From Bacteroides sp. Marseille-P3684 (GTDB lineage Bacteria; Bacteroidota; Bacteroidia; Bacteroidales; Bacteroidaceae), in contig NZ_LT985808.1 in NCBI RefSeq assembly GCF_900291465.1, forward strand, positions 2,056,575 through 2,120,574: a stretch of 64,000 bases of DNA, written 5' to 3'. This document shows, one piece after another, positions 15,895 to 24,411 of the stretch (positions are counted from its first letter, which is position 1; each line of letters opens with the position of its first letter). The notes beneath the pieces were generated by a model. That model was not told where the DNA came from, ran no database searches, and worked only from the letters and a program-made list of their open reading frames with translations. The translations under genes and the position numbers were made by a program.

Positions 15895-18861
15895 ATGAAA
15901 AGCAGACTTTTCTTTTTCACGATGCTGCTGGGCGTGATGTTCGCACTGAACATGCACGCTGCAGAGCGTAAGAAGTACAACTTCAACAGTGACTGGTGCC
16001 TGCTGGTGGGCGATGTGCCTGCGGCCAAGAATCCGGACTTCGATGATGCGGCGTGGAGTCGGGTGACTTTGCCGCGAGCTTTCAACGAGGATGAGGCTTT
16101 CCGTCTCTCCATCGAGCAACATACCGACACCGTAGTGTGGTATCGCAAGCATTTCCGATTGGAGAACCTGAAAGACAAGAAGGTGTTCATTGAGTTTGAG
16201 GGGGTTCGCCAGGCGGGAGAATTCTATCTGAACGGACATTATCTGGGCTTGCACGAGAATGGCGTAATGGCTGTGGGATTCGATCTCACTCCCTACATGC
16301 AGGAAGGCGAGAATGTGATAGCTGTGCGTACGGACAACAACTGGTTCTATCGTGAGAAGCGTACCAACTCCAAATTCCAGTGGAGTGACCGCAATTTCAA
16401 TGCCAATTACGGTGGTATACCCAAGAATGTGTTCCTGCATGTGACCGACAAGGTGTATCAGACTCTACCTTTGTACAGCAGCCTGCGTACAACCGGGGTA
16501 TATGTCTATGCCACCGATTTTGATATACCCGGACGCAAGGCGAAGATTCATGCCGAGTCGGAGGTGAAGAACGATGCGTCCGAAGCCCGCACGTTCGGTT
16601 ACCGCGTGACGATACTCGACCCTGACGACAAGGTGGTGAAGACCTTTGAAGGGGAGAAGCTGACTTTGCAACCCGGCAAGACCGGCCTGGTGAAGGCAGC
16701 CGCCGACGTGAACGGGCTGCATTTCTGGAGCTGGGGCTATGGCTATCTTTATAAGGTAAAGACTACGTTGCTCGATGAGAAGGGAGAGGCGTTTGACGAA
16801 GTGATGACCCGTACGGGATTCCGCAAGACGCGTTTCGGTGAGGGCAAGATATGGCTGAATGACCGGGTAATCCAGATGAAGGGATACGCTCAGCGCACGA
16901 GCAATGAGTGGCCGGCTGTAGGCTTGTCTGTTCCTGCCTGGCTAAGTGACTACTCCAATGGTTTGATGGTGGAGGGGAATGCCAACCTGGTGCGCTGGAT
17001 GCATGTCACACCGTGGAAACAGGATGTGGAGTCATGCGACCGTGTCGGCTTGCTCCAGGCCATGCCTGCGGGTGATGCGGAGAAAGACCGTCAGGGACGC
17101 CAATGGGAACAGCGTACTGAATTAATGCGGGATGCCATCATATATAACCGTAACAATCCGAGCATTATTTTCTATGAGTGCGGCAATGAGTCTATCAGTC
17201 GTGAACACATGATTGAGATGAAAGGCATCCGTGACCGTTTTGACCCCTTCGGCGGTCGTGCCATCGGTTCACGTGAGATGCTTGATATCAATGAGGCGGA
17301 ATATGGAGGCGAGATGCTTTACATCAACAAGAGCAAGAAGCATCCCATGTGGGCTACGGAGTATTGCCGTGATGAGGGCTTGCGCAAGTATTGGGATGAA
17401 TACAGTTATCCTTTCCATAAGGAAGGCGCCGGGCCGCTTTATAAAGGCAAGCCTGCCACAGATTATAACCGCAATCAGGACATGCTGGCCGTAGAACAGG
17501 TGCGTCGCTGGTATGACTATTGGCGGGAACGTCCCGGAACGGGGCTGCGTGTGAGCGCCGGAGGTACGAAGATTGTCTTCTCTGACACGAACACCCACTA
17601 TCGTGGTGAGGAGAACTATCGTCGCAGTGGGGTGGTGGATGCCATGCGTATCTCCAAGGATGGTTTCTTTGCCCATCAGGTGATGTGGAATGGTTGGGTA
17701 GACACCGATAAGTATCAGACTTACATCATTGGTCATTGGAACTATCCGGAGAATACCGTGAAGCCTGTCTATGTGGTGTCCAACGGGGAAGAGGTGGAAC
17801 TTTTCCTGAACGGTCAGTCCCTGGGCAAAGGCAAACGTGAATATCATTTTCTCTTTACCTTTGACAAGGTAGCCTGTCAACCGGGCAAGCTGGAAGCAGT
17901 CAGCTATGATGCCAATGGTAAGGAAGTGAGCCGCTATGCACTGCAGACAGCCGGTGAGCCCGTGAGCCTGAAACTGACGGCTATTCAGAATCCGGAGGGA
18001 TTCCATGCCGATGGAGCTGATATGGCACTGCTCCAGTTTGAGGTGGTAGACAAGGACGGGTGTCGTTGTCCGCTCGACAACCGCATGGTGAAGTTCACGT
18101 TGGATGGAGAAGCCGAATGGCGTGGTGGCATTGCCCAAGGGGCATACAATCATATCCTTGATACCAACCTGCCCGTGGAGTGTGGCATCAATCGTGCACT
18201 CATCCGCAGTACGACCAAGGCGGGAAGGATTACCGTGAAGGCCGAGGCTGAAGGATTGCCTGCAGCAACGCTCGTATTGCAAACCGTCCCCGTAAAGGCC
18301 GAAGGTGGTTTGAGTGAATATTTACCCCAAAACACGCTGAAAGGAAGTCTGCTCAAAGGAGAAACTCCACAAACTCCTTCTTATGTGGACACCAAGCACG
18401 ACGTGGCCATTGTTTCAGCTCAGGCAGGGGCCAACCAGGCGGATGCCGTACTGAGCTATGATGACAACGAACTGAGCGAATGGGCCAATGACGGACAGCT
18501 GTCTACCGCATGGATTACCTATACATTGGCACGTGAGGCTGAAGTGGATGACATCTGCATGAAGCTTAACGGTTGGCGTTCACGCAGCTATCCGTTGGAA
18601 GTTTATGCAGGCAACAAGCTCATCTGGAGTGGAAACACGGAGAAGAGCCTTGGATACATTCATCTGGAAATAGCTGAACCTGTCCGTACGAATGAAATTA
18701 CAGTGCGTCTGAAAGGCAGCACGACGGATAAGGATGCGTTTGGCCAGATTGTTGAAGTGGCGGGTGGTGCAGCCAACGACATGGAGAAGAAAGCCCGAAA
18801 GAGCAAGAGCCGTCATAACTTGCGCATCATAGAGATAGAATTTCTTGAATCTGTGAGGTGA
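15895..18861 (+). CDS. Glycoside hydrolase family 2, beta-galactosidase-like, exported
   Basis: The 988-residue protein has a signal peptide (MKSRLFFFTMLLGVMFALNMHA), then the GH2 order: jelly-roll sugar-binding domain (about 25-190), immunoglobulin-like domain (about 200-310), and a TIM barrel with acid/base Glu432 in YECGNES and nucleophile Glu489 in WATEYCRDEG. The later part holds a DUF4982-like strand region (VYVVSNGEEVELFLNGQSLGKG), an Ig-like bacterial domain, and a C-terminal discoidin-like module. It removes beta-linked sugars, probably galactose, from polysaccharide in the periplasm; the exact substrate is not readable. No SusC/D genes are beside it. The insertion sequence 56 bp upstream probably separates it from its native promoter. 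Confidence 0.9.
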   Translation: MKSRLFFFTMLLGVMFALNMHAAERKKYNFNSDWCLLVGDVPAAKNPDFDDAAWSRVTLPRAFNEDEAFRLSIEQHTDTVVWYRKHFRLENLKDKKVFIEFEGVRQAGEFYLNGHYLGLHENGVMAVGFDLTPYMQEGENVIAVRTDNNWFYREKRTNSKFQWSDRNFNANYGGIPKNVFLHVTDKVYQTLPLYSSLRTTGVYVYATDFDIPGRKAKIHAESEVKNDASEARTFGYRVTILDPDDKVVKTFEGEKLTLQPGKTGLVKAAADVNGLHFWSWGYGYLYKVKTTLLDEKGEAFDEVMTRTGFRKTRFGEGKIWLNDRVIQMKGYAQRTSNEWPAVGLSVPAWLSDYSNGLMVEGNANLVRWMHVTPWKQDVESCDRVGLLQAMPAGDAEKDRQGRQWEQRTELMRDAIIYNRNNPSIIFYECGNESISREHMIEMKGIRDRFDPFGGRAIGSREMLDINEAEYGGEMLYINKSKKHPMWATEYCRDEGLRKYWDEYSYPFHKEGAGPLYKGKPATDYNRNQDMLAVEQVRRWYDYWRERPGTGLRVSAGGTKIVFSDTNTHYRGEENYRRSGVVDAMRISKDGFFAHQVMWNGWVDTDKYQTYIIGHWNYPENTVKPVYVVSNGEEVELFLNGQSLGKGKREYHFLFTFDKVACQPGKLEAVSYDANGKEVSRYALQTAGEPVSLKLTAIQNPEGFHADGADMALLQFEVVDKDGCRCPLDNRMVKFTLDGEAEWRGGIAQGAYNHILDTNLPVECGINRALIRSTTKAGRITVKAEAEGLPAATLVLQTVPVKAEGGLSEYLPQNTLKGSLLKGETPQTPSYVDTKHDVAIVSAQAGANQADAVLSYDDNELSEWANDGQLSTAWITYTLAREAEVDDICMKLNGWRSRSYPLEVYAGNKLIWSGNTEKSLGYIHLEIAEPVRTNEITVRLKGSTTDKDAFGQIVEVAGGAANDMEKKARKSKSRHNLRIIEIEFLESVR

Positions 18862-19297
18862 TGCAAGACAGGCATGACTTATAGAGGAGAGCTGTAATCA
18901 AACCTCCGGCAGGCTGAGTGTGAATGCTTGGTCTCCGGAGGTTTGGTCTTATATGGTGGAATGTCATTTTGTCAAAATGTCAAATGAAGCTTTCCGTCCG
19001 GCTGTATTTTATACCTGAAGTCAGGGTGGGATGGGGACAAGTCTCTCCAGACGTTTGTTCGCGTAAATCTTCTTTTTGCTTGATTTTGTTACCCGAATCG
19101 TCGGTACAGGTTTCTTTTTGATGATTGTCTGTGACGGTTGTTGTGGGGTGTTTGTTGACATGGTATTTTGCGCTTCCGGGTGAAAAAGGCGTCATCTTGT
19201 AACCCTTTTTTTCCATTGAATCGTCTTTAAGAAGCATGAAGAGACGAATGCAAGAGAGACATTCGTTGCATAGTATTAATTTTAAAATGATAGAGAC
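18862..19297. other. Intergenic region after the GH2 gene
   Basis: This 436-bp gap contains the GH2 terminator, a small CATTTTG-t-CAAAATG palindrome near 18974, and AT-rich sequence before the fimbrillin-like operon. A minus-strand 85-codon frame (18980-19237) is hydrophilic, lacks recognisable domains and is not called as a gene. Confidence 0.5.
18899..18945 (+). terminator. Terminator of the GH2 gene
   Basis: A perfect 11-bp stem (CAAACCTCCGG at 18899-18909, complement 18935-18945) lies 38 bp after the stop codon. The T-rich tail is weak. Confidence 0.65.
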
Positions 19298-21025
19298 ATG
19301 AAAAAAATGCTGGTTTGGAGCATGCTCTTTCTCGCTTGGGGAGGAGTCGTTTCCTGTTCCGATGATGACAACGCATTGCGTCCGGTTAGTATGGCTGTTG
19401 GATTGTCTACTGGAGAGGGAAGTGACGTCGCATTGGATGAATTGACGTCTTTTGACTACTTGGTGTGGAACTCAACTACAGGTGAACTGGTTCCGATAGA
19501 GGGAGCGGAACAGGGGGTTGCAAGTCTGGACCCGTCGGCCTTGGCATCCAGGGCTTTTCAATTGAACTTGTCGGCTAAAGACACTTATCAGGTGTATGCC
19601 ATGGCAGTAAGGGAGACCGCTGCGGACGGTGGCATGACGGCTACTCTCGTTAATCCTACACGGACGGAGCAAATGATAGATCCACGTACTGTAGTATGGA
19701 AGACGGATGTGGACGGCGAATTGCAACAGACGGATTTGTTTCATGGGGTGGCAACCTTGTCGGCAGCGAATGCCGGACAGTTGGATTTGGAACGTGCGGT
19801 CGGACAGGTGTCGATCGAGTTGCCCGACCGAGAAACCGTTACAATAGATTCTTTGGCGTTGGAAGTTCCCGAGGACAAGTTGAGCCTGGCGATATTGCGG
19901 GATGGGACCCTGGTGAAGGGAACGGAGGCAACTCCACGGAAATGGGCAGTCCCGGAAGTGTTCTATATGCTGCCTATGGAAGAGCCTGCGGCCTCCGGTG
20001 CCGTATTGCATGTCTATGTGACTACACAGAAGGGGGAGGCAGTGGACTGCAAGGTGTCGTTGGATGAGATTGGCTTCCAGGTAAAGAAGAACCAATGTCT
20101 GCATGTGGACCTGTCTGCCATGTCATGGAACGAGACTGGAGAATTGATGCCGGCTTTTGTTCCGGTTGTGGAGTGGGGCGAAGTGATATCCATGGAGCTG
20201 GGGGCTGCGGATGTGCCCAGTTTCATTCCGGGTGATGAGCTTTGGCCGGATATGGACGTCTACTACTATTATGGATTGCTGAATGAGGCGCAACAGGCGG
20301 CTTACCTGGAGGTATTGAAGGCAGCTGTGGCATTTGATGACGGAGGCAGTGCGCTGGCACGCGTGACCATTCCGGTGCCGATGGAGCTGGAGCGGACGGA
20401 AATCACGGAACTCTCCAATGCCGTGACCTATGATCTGCCTTCACTCTTCCACTTGTCATCGGTCGCAAACCACGGTACTTATAAGACTTGGATTACATTG
20501 CGCTTTGCGTACCCCTACGAAGATTACGTGTTCAAGTATAAGGCTGTTCTGGATGCTTCGAATGCCATCATTGACCGGATGCCGGAGGGATTGGATGAAT
20601 ATGGCAAAGCGAAGTATTGTTATGAAGAGCTGCTGAAATACGTGACTTACGGTCAGATGGAAGGTTCAGCCGGCAATCTCTACGGTGCTTTCGGACTGCG
20701 TAAGATTGTCTGTGAAGGCTATGCCCGCGCTTACCAGTACTTGTGCCAGCGTGTCGGTCTGCAGGCTATTTACATGACCGGAAATGCCTATCCGAACGGC
20801 AACATACCGGTGAATCATGCCTGGAACATTGTACGCATCGACGGCAAGTATTATTACGCAGACCCGACGTTCGATGACGGCATGACTGCCGGTTCGGATG
20901 TGGTGCGATATGACAACTTCCTGAAGTCGGCTGCTACGTTTGGAGTGCTGCATGACTTGAATCTTACGCCGGAAGGCATTACAATCAGCTCTGAAGATTA
21001 TCCACTTGATATTACCGAACAATAA
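19298..21025 (+). CDS. FimB/Mfa2-like lipoprotein fused to a transglutaminase-like domain
   Basis: The 575-residue protein has a lipobox signal (FLAWGGVVSC, Cys20). Residues ~35-310 resemble FimB/Mfa2 fimbrial anchor subunits of Bacteroidales: a beta-rich fold with TDLFHGVATL followed by LERAVGQVSIELPD, the pattern those proteins share. Residues ~380-560 are a transglutaminase-like fold with a complete triad: Cys472 in KIVCEGYARAY, His507 in PVNHAWNIV and Asp522 in YYADPTFDD. Such folds can act as crosslinkers or as peptidases, so the activity is open. The next gene, 13 bp downstream, is a second FimB/Mfa2-like lipoprotein. The fusion is unusual to me; the parts are individually clear. Confidence 0.8.
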   Translation: MKKMLVWSMLFLAWGGVVSCSDDDNALRPVSMAVGLSTGEGSDVALDELTSFDYLVWNSTTGELVPIEGAEQGVASLDPSALASRAFQLNLSAKDTYQVYAMAVRETAADGGMTATLVNPTRTEQMIDPRTVVWKTDVDGELQQTDLFHGVATLSAANAGQLDLERAVGQVSIELPDRETVTIDSLALEVPEDKLSLAILRDGTLVKGTEATPRKWAVPEVFYMLPMEEPAASGAVLHVYVTTQKGEAVDCKVSLDEIGFQVKKNQCLHVDLSAMSWNETGELMPAFVPVVEWGEVISMELGAADVPSFIPGDELWPDMDVYYYYGLLNEAQQAAYLEVLKAAVAFDDGGSALARVTIPVPMELERTEITELSNAVTYDLPSLFHLSSVANHGTYKTWITLRFAYPYEDYVFKYKAVLDASNAIIDRMPEGLDEYGKAKYCYEELLKYVTYGQMEGSAGNLYGAFGLRKIVCEGYARAYQYLCQRVGLQAIYMTGNAYPNGNIPVNHAWNIVRIDGKYYYADPTFDDGMTAGSDVVRYDNFLKSAATFGVLHDLNLTPEGITISSEDYPLDITEQ

Positions 21026-21038
21026 AAATGATTCACGT

Positions 21039-21962
21039 ATGAAACGTATTCTATATTATTTATGCATGGCATGCCTGTTGGTTGCATGCCAGGAAAATGA
21101 GGAGATGTGGCAAGGCAATGATGGAACGAGTGAAGGTACACGGGTGACCGTCCGTTTTTCACCGGTACAGGCATACTATGGGGAGGTGGCCTCGCGAGGG
21201 GTTGACGACGTACAGGGGAGCACCATTCAGGAATTGCTTTATCGCCTCCATTATGTCTTGACGGATTGTGAGGGGAACATGCTGGAGCACGACACCGTGA
21301 CTGCGGAGGAACTTCCCGGGTTCACGTCCCTGAATCTTACCCTTCCGCTGGGAACGTATCATTTGTATGTATTGGGAGAGGGACTTAACGAGGGTTTCAT
21401 CCATGTGAACGAGGAAGTGCAGGCGATAGACTCGGATTCTGCTGTCTGGTTCCGGAACATCCGTTTCCAGCCGGTGCGTCGTGAGCTGTTCTATGCACAG
21501 CACACGTTCGTGGTGGAGGGTACGGAGGCGGGAACGTCTTTCAGTGTAGAGCTGCAACGGCAGGTCGGTATGGTCGACCTGAAAGTGAAGTGCAGCGACG
21601 AGCATTTCGATTTGCTGGGAGTGACACTGATGATTCCGGACGGATATGCTGGCAATACGCTGAGTGTGGATGGCAAGGTGGCTTTCGACTGGTCGCAGAC
21701 CAACGGTACGGGATATTTCTGGACCAAGAATATCGGCTATGGCAATGCGCCCATCAACTGGGAAGAGGAGGGAAGTACTTATCGCACCCGTTTCTTCATG
21801 TTGCCGACGTTGGCGGATTATGAAGGCGAGCAGGCTCCTTGGCTCATGTGCACCTATCTCACCGGCGCCAACGGTAACTTGTTCAACAAGGAGGTTTCCC
21901 TGAAGGGGCTGACTATCGCCCCCAACCAGGTGACTTCCATCACACTGGATCTGGATAAGTAG
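21039..21962 (+). CDS. FimB/Mfa2-family fimbrial-type lipoprotein
   Basis: The 307-residue protein starts MKRILYYLCMACLLVAC with lipobox LVAC (Cys17). Features of Bacteroidales Mfa2/FimB anchors are visible: the TVRFSPVQAYYGEVASRG opening, a central RELFYAQHTFVVEGTEAGTSFSVELQRQVGMVDLKV segment, and the closing ITSITLDLDK-like strand. These proteins sit on the outer membrane and anchor or cap a pilus made by type V fimbrillins. No fimbrillin gene is adjacent, so the partner is unknown. The frame opens at 21006, but the lipoprotein signal fixes the start at 21039. It is co-transcribed with the transglutaminase fusion. Confidence 0.8.
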   Translation: MKRILYYLCMACLLVACQENEEMWQGNDGTSEGTRVTVRFSPVQAYYGEVASRGVDDVQGSTIQELLYRLHYVLTDCEGNMLEHDTVTAEELPGFTSLNLTLPLGTYHLYVLGEGLNEGFIHVNEEVQAIDSDSAVWFRNIRFQPVRRELFYAQHTFVVEGTEAGTSFSVELQRQVGMVDLKVKCSDEHFDLLGVTLMIPDGYAGNTLSVDGKVAFDWSQTNGTGYFWTKNIGYGNAPINWEEEGSTYRTRFFMLPTLADYEGEQAPWLMCTYLTGANGNLFNKEVSLKGLTIAPNQVTSITLDLDK

Positions 21963-21986
21963 CCGGGCAGTCCGGGCATAAGAAAG

Positions 21987-22033
21987 AGGGTGTGTCAAAA
22001 GCGATTCTTGGAACGTTGCTTTTGACACACCCT
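21987..22033. terminator. Bidirectional hairpin between convergent genes
   Basis: A perfect 16-bp stem (AGGGTGTGTCAAAAGC at 21987-22002, complement 22018-22033) lies between the fimbrial-type lipoprotein gene and the flavodiiron gene. Confidence 0.8.
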
Positions 22034-22055
22034 TTATCTTTTGGTACGGGAAGAC

Positions 22056-23255
22056 TTAAGCCGGTTGACGGTCCATCTTCAGCCGGTCTGCCATGGCTCG
22101 TGCCAGGGCTTCACATGCCTTGCGGGTATCCGGCATCAGCCCCTGCTTCATCTCGACCGGATTGCCTACAACCTCGAAACCTACCTTTTCACTGAATGCA
22201 GCCAACCGTTTGACCGAATGGCAAGCCCAGGAGAAGGAGCCGAAATAGCTCAGGTAACGGTCCTTGATGCCTCGCATCTCGATTTCGCTCATGAGCATCT
22301 CCATCTGCGGGAAGATGGAGGCATTGTATGTGGGGGCGCACAGGATGATGCCTTTGTAACGGAAGATGTCGGCAAGGATGAACGAGTGGTTCGTGCGTGC
22401 CACATCATGGAGCACCACTTTGCGGATGCCTTCGCGCGACAGTTCTTCTGCTACGGCTTCGGCTGCCTGCTGCGTGTTGCCATACATGGAACCGTAGGCT
22501 ATAACCACTCCTTCTTCCGTGGCATAACGGCTCAGGCGGTCATACACGCTGATGACACGGGGCACATTCTCGCCGGTCCACACCGGACCGTGGGTTGCAC
22601 AAATCATGTCGATTTCCAGGTCTTTCAGCTTTTGCAGGGCACGCTGTACCGGTGAACCGTATTTGCCGACGATGTTGGAGTAGTAGCGTTCCATCTCACT
22701 CCAGTAGATGGTCGGGTCCATCTGATAGTCGAGCGGTGTGCCGTTGAGTGCGCCGAAGCATCCGAAGGCATCCCCGCTGAAAACGATGTGGTCGGTCAGG
22801 TCATAAGAGACCATTGTCTCGGGCCAGTGCACCATGGGAATCATGTGGAAGCGGAGTACATGGTGCCCCAGCTCCAGCGTGTCACCTTCGTCGATGACCT
22901 TGGATGAAGAAGCAGTCCCGTAATAGCCTTTCACCATCTCAAGTGCCTTCTTGTTCGTCACGACGGTCAGTTCCGGATAGAACTGGCGGAGCAGGCGGAT
23001 GGAACCGGAGTGGTCGGGCTCCATGTGGTTGATGATCAGGTAGTCGATGGGGCGGTCACCAATGACCTCCTTGATTTTATCGAGGAAGAGGTCGAAATAG
23101 TTCGCATCGACCGTGTCGATGAGCGCTACTTTCTCGTCAGCAATCAGGTAGGAGTTGTAAGTCACTCCATAAGGCAATGGCCACAAGCCTTCGAATAGGG
23201 TTTTGATGCGGTCGTTTACGCCGACATAATGTACTTTTCCTTTTAGGGTTATCAT
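22056..23255 (-). CDS. Flavodiiron protein (FprA family)
   Basis: The 399-residue protein has an N-terminal metallo-beta-lactamase domain carrying the diiron ligands His77, Glu79, Asp81 (HMEPDHSG), His143 (MVHWPE), Asp162 (FSGDAFG) and His222 (CATHGPVW). A C-terminal flavodoxin domain starts near residue 250 (VIAYGSMYGNTQQAA) and binds FMN. Flavodiiron proteins reduce O2 to water, and sometimes NO, protecting anaerobes from brief air exposure. No rubredoxin or NADH-oxidase extension is present. It is followed after 11 bp by nothing on its strand beyond the hairpin; the radical SAM gene lies upstream by 11 bp and is likely co-transcribed. Confidence 0.93.
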   Translation of the reverse strand: MITLKGKVHYVGVNDRIKTLFEGLWPLPYGVTYNSYLIADEKVALIDTVDANYFDLFLDKIKEVIGDRPIDYLIINHMEPDHSGSIRLLRQFYPELTVVTNKKALEMVKGYYGTASSSKVIDEGDTLELGHHVLRFHMIPMVHWPETMVSYDLTDHIVFSGDAFGCFGALNGTPLDYQMDPTIYWSEMERYYSNIVGKYGSPVQRALQKLKDLEIDMICATHGPVWTGENVPRVISVYDRLSRYATEEGVVIAYGSMYGNTQQAAEAVAEELSREGIRKVVLHDVARTNHSFILADIFRYKGIILCAPTYNASIFPQMEMLMSEIEMRGIKDRYLSYFGSFSWACHSVKRLAAFSEKVGFEVVGNPVEMKQGLMPDTRKACEALARAMADRLKMDRQPA

Positions 23256-23266
23256 TGTTGTTTGTG

Positions 23267-24208
23267 TTATAGGGTTATTTGTTTTGCTTCATAAAGTCTT
23301 CCCTGCCATGTCTGCCGTTGCCGCATCCGCTTCTTGACCCGTTCCGTGAACTCATGGTTCTTGATGCCCCAGTCGGGAGCAATCAGCAGTTCCTTGGGGG
23401 ACTGGGAGACGAAGCGTTCCAGTATCAGGTCGGGGCGCAACCGCTCGATGTAGTCAATCACCAGCTCGACATACTCGTCTGCCGTATACAGGTGGAAGTC
23501 TGACGGAGACTGGCTGTATTCATGCGCCATGCGTGTCCCTCTGATGAGTTGCAGCTGGTGCATCTTCAGGGTGGTCAGAGGCAGACGGGAGAGGATGCGT
23601 GCCTGCTCCATCAGCTCCTCATGCCCTTCGCCGGGCAGCCCGAGGATGACGTGTGCACCGGTGGCTATGCCGGCCTGGGCGGTACGTTCCACGGTTTCGC
23701 GGGCCGTCTCGAAGGTATGCCCGCGGTTGATGCGTTTCAGGGTCACGTCGCTGGTGCTCTCGATGCCATATTCGACAAGGAGGAAGGTCCGTCGGTTGAG
23801 CTCGCTCAGGTACTCCAGCAGTGAGTCGGGCATACAGTCGGGGCGGGTTCCGATGACCAGACCGACGACCTGCTCGACGGCGAGGGCCTCTTCATATTTG
23901 GCCTTCAGCTCCTCAACGGCAGCATACGTGTTGGTGTAAGCCTGGAAGTAAGCGAGGTATTTCATGTGGGGATATTTGCGGGAGAAGAAGGCTTTCCCCT
24001 CTTCCAGCTGGGCGGTGATGGACTTGTCCGTCCGGCAATAGGCAGGATTGAAGGTCTGATTGTTGCAGTAGGTGCACCCTCCGTGTCCGACAGTCCCGTC
24101 CCGGTTCGGACAGGAAAAACCGGCATTCAATGAGATTTTCTGTACTTTCTCCTTGAAGCGCCTTCCCAGGAAGACATTCAGGTCATTGTAGAGAAGAGAT
24201 GATTCCAT
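23267..24208 (-). CDS. Radical SAM protein, YhcC/TIGR01212 family
   Basis: The 313-residue protein has the 4Fe-4S cysteines in a long spaced motif, Cys33, Cys45 and Cys48 (FSCPNRDGTVGHGGCTYCNN), which is typical of the TIGR01212/YhcC family rather than the canonical CxxxCxxC. Other family segments are TRPDCMPDS, GIESTSDVTLKRINRGHTF and HVILGLPGEGHEEL. The reaction of this family is not established to my knowledge. It lies 11 bp upstream of the flavodiiron gene on the same strand, suggesting joint expression. Confidence 0.88.
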   Translation of the reverse strand: MESSLLYNDLNVFLGRRFKEKVQKISLNAGFSCPNRDGTVGHGGCTYCNNQTFNPAYCRTDKSITAQLEEGKAFFSRKYPHMKYLAYFQAYTNTYAAVEELKAKYEEALAVEQVVGLVIGTRPDCMPDSLLEYLSELNRRTFLLVEYGIESTSDVTLKRINRGHTFETARETVERTAQAGIATGAHVILGLPGEGHEELMEQARILSRLPLTTLKMHQLQLIRGTRMAHEYSQSPSDFHLYTADEYVELVIDYIERLRPDLILERFVSQSPKELLIAPDWGIKNHEFTERVKKRMRQRQTWQGRLYEAKQITL

Positions 24209-24373
24209 GTCGTATCATTGTGTTTGTGGTGGGTTGCCTTTGTGCATTCATACTAAAGCCTTGCCTGTCTGTTGACTGGTCTGTGGGCTGTAGAACAAAC
24301 TCTTGCTGACATCAGGTCTCATAAAGTGGGTACAAAAATACGAAAAAGAAGTGGAAATAACCGGTGAAAGCTT

Positions 24374-24381
24374 TACATTTG
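24374..24381 (+). promoter_or_regulatory. -7 element of the DPP-IV gene
   Basis: TACATTTG matches TAnnTTTG, 30 bp before the start codon. No good -33 TTTG is seen at the usual spacing. Confidence 0.45.
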
Positions 24382-24411
24382 CGGCATCGGATACTATAAT
24401 TAACCTATTAT

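Noticed and set aside
18980-19237. Minus-strand 85-codon frame after the GH2 gene
   Set aside because: Hydrophilic, no domain, signal or promoter, and lies in an AT/GC-mixed gap; not convincing as a gene.
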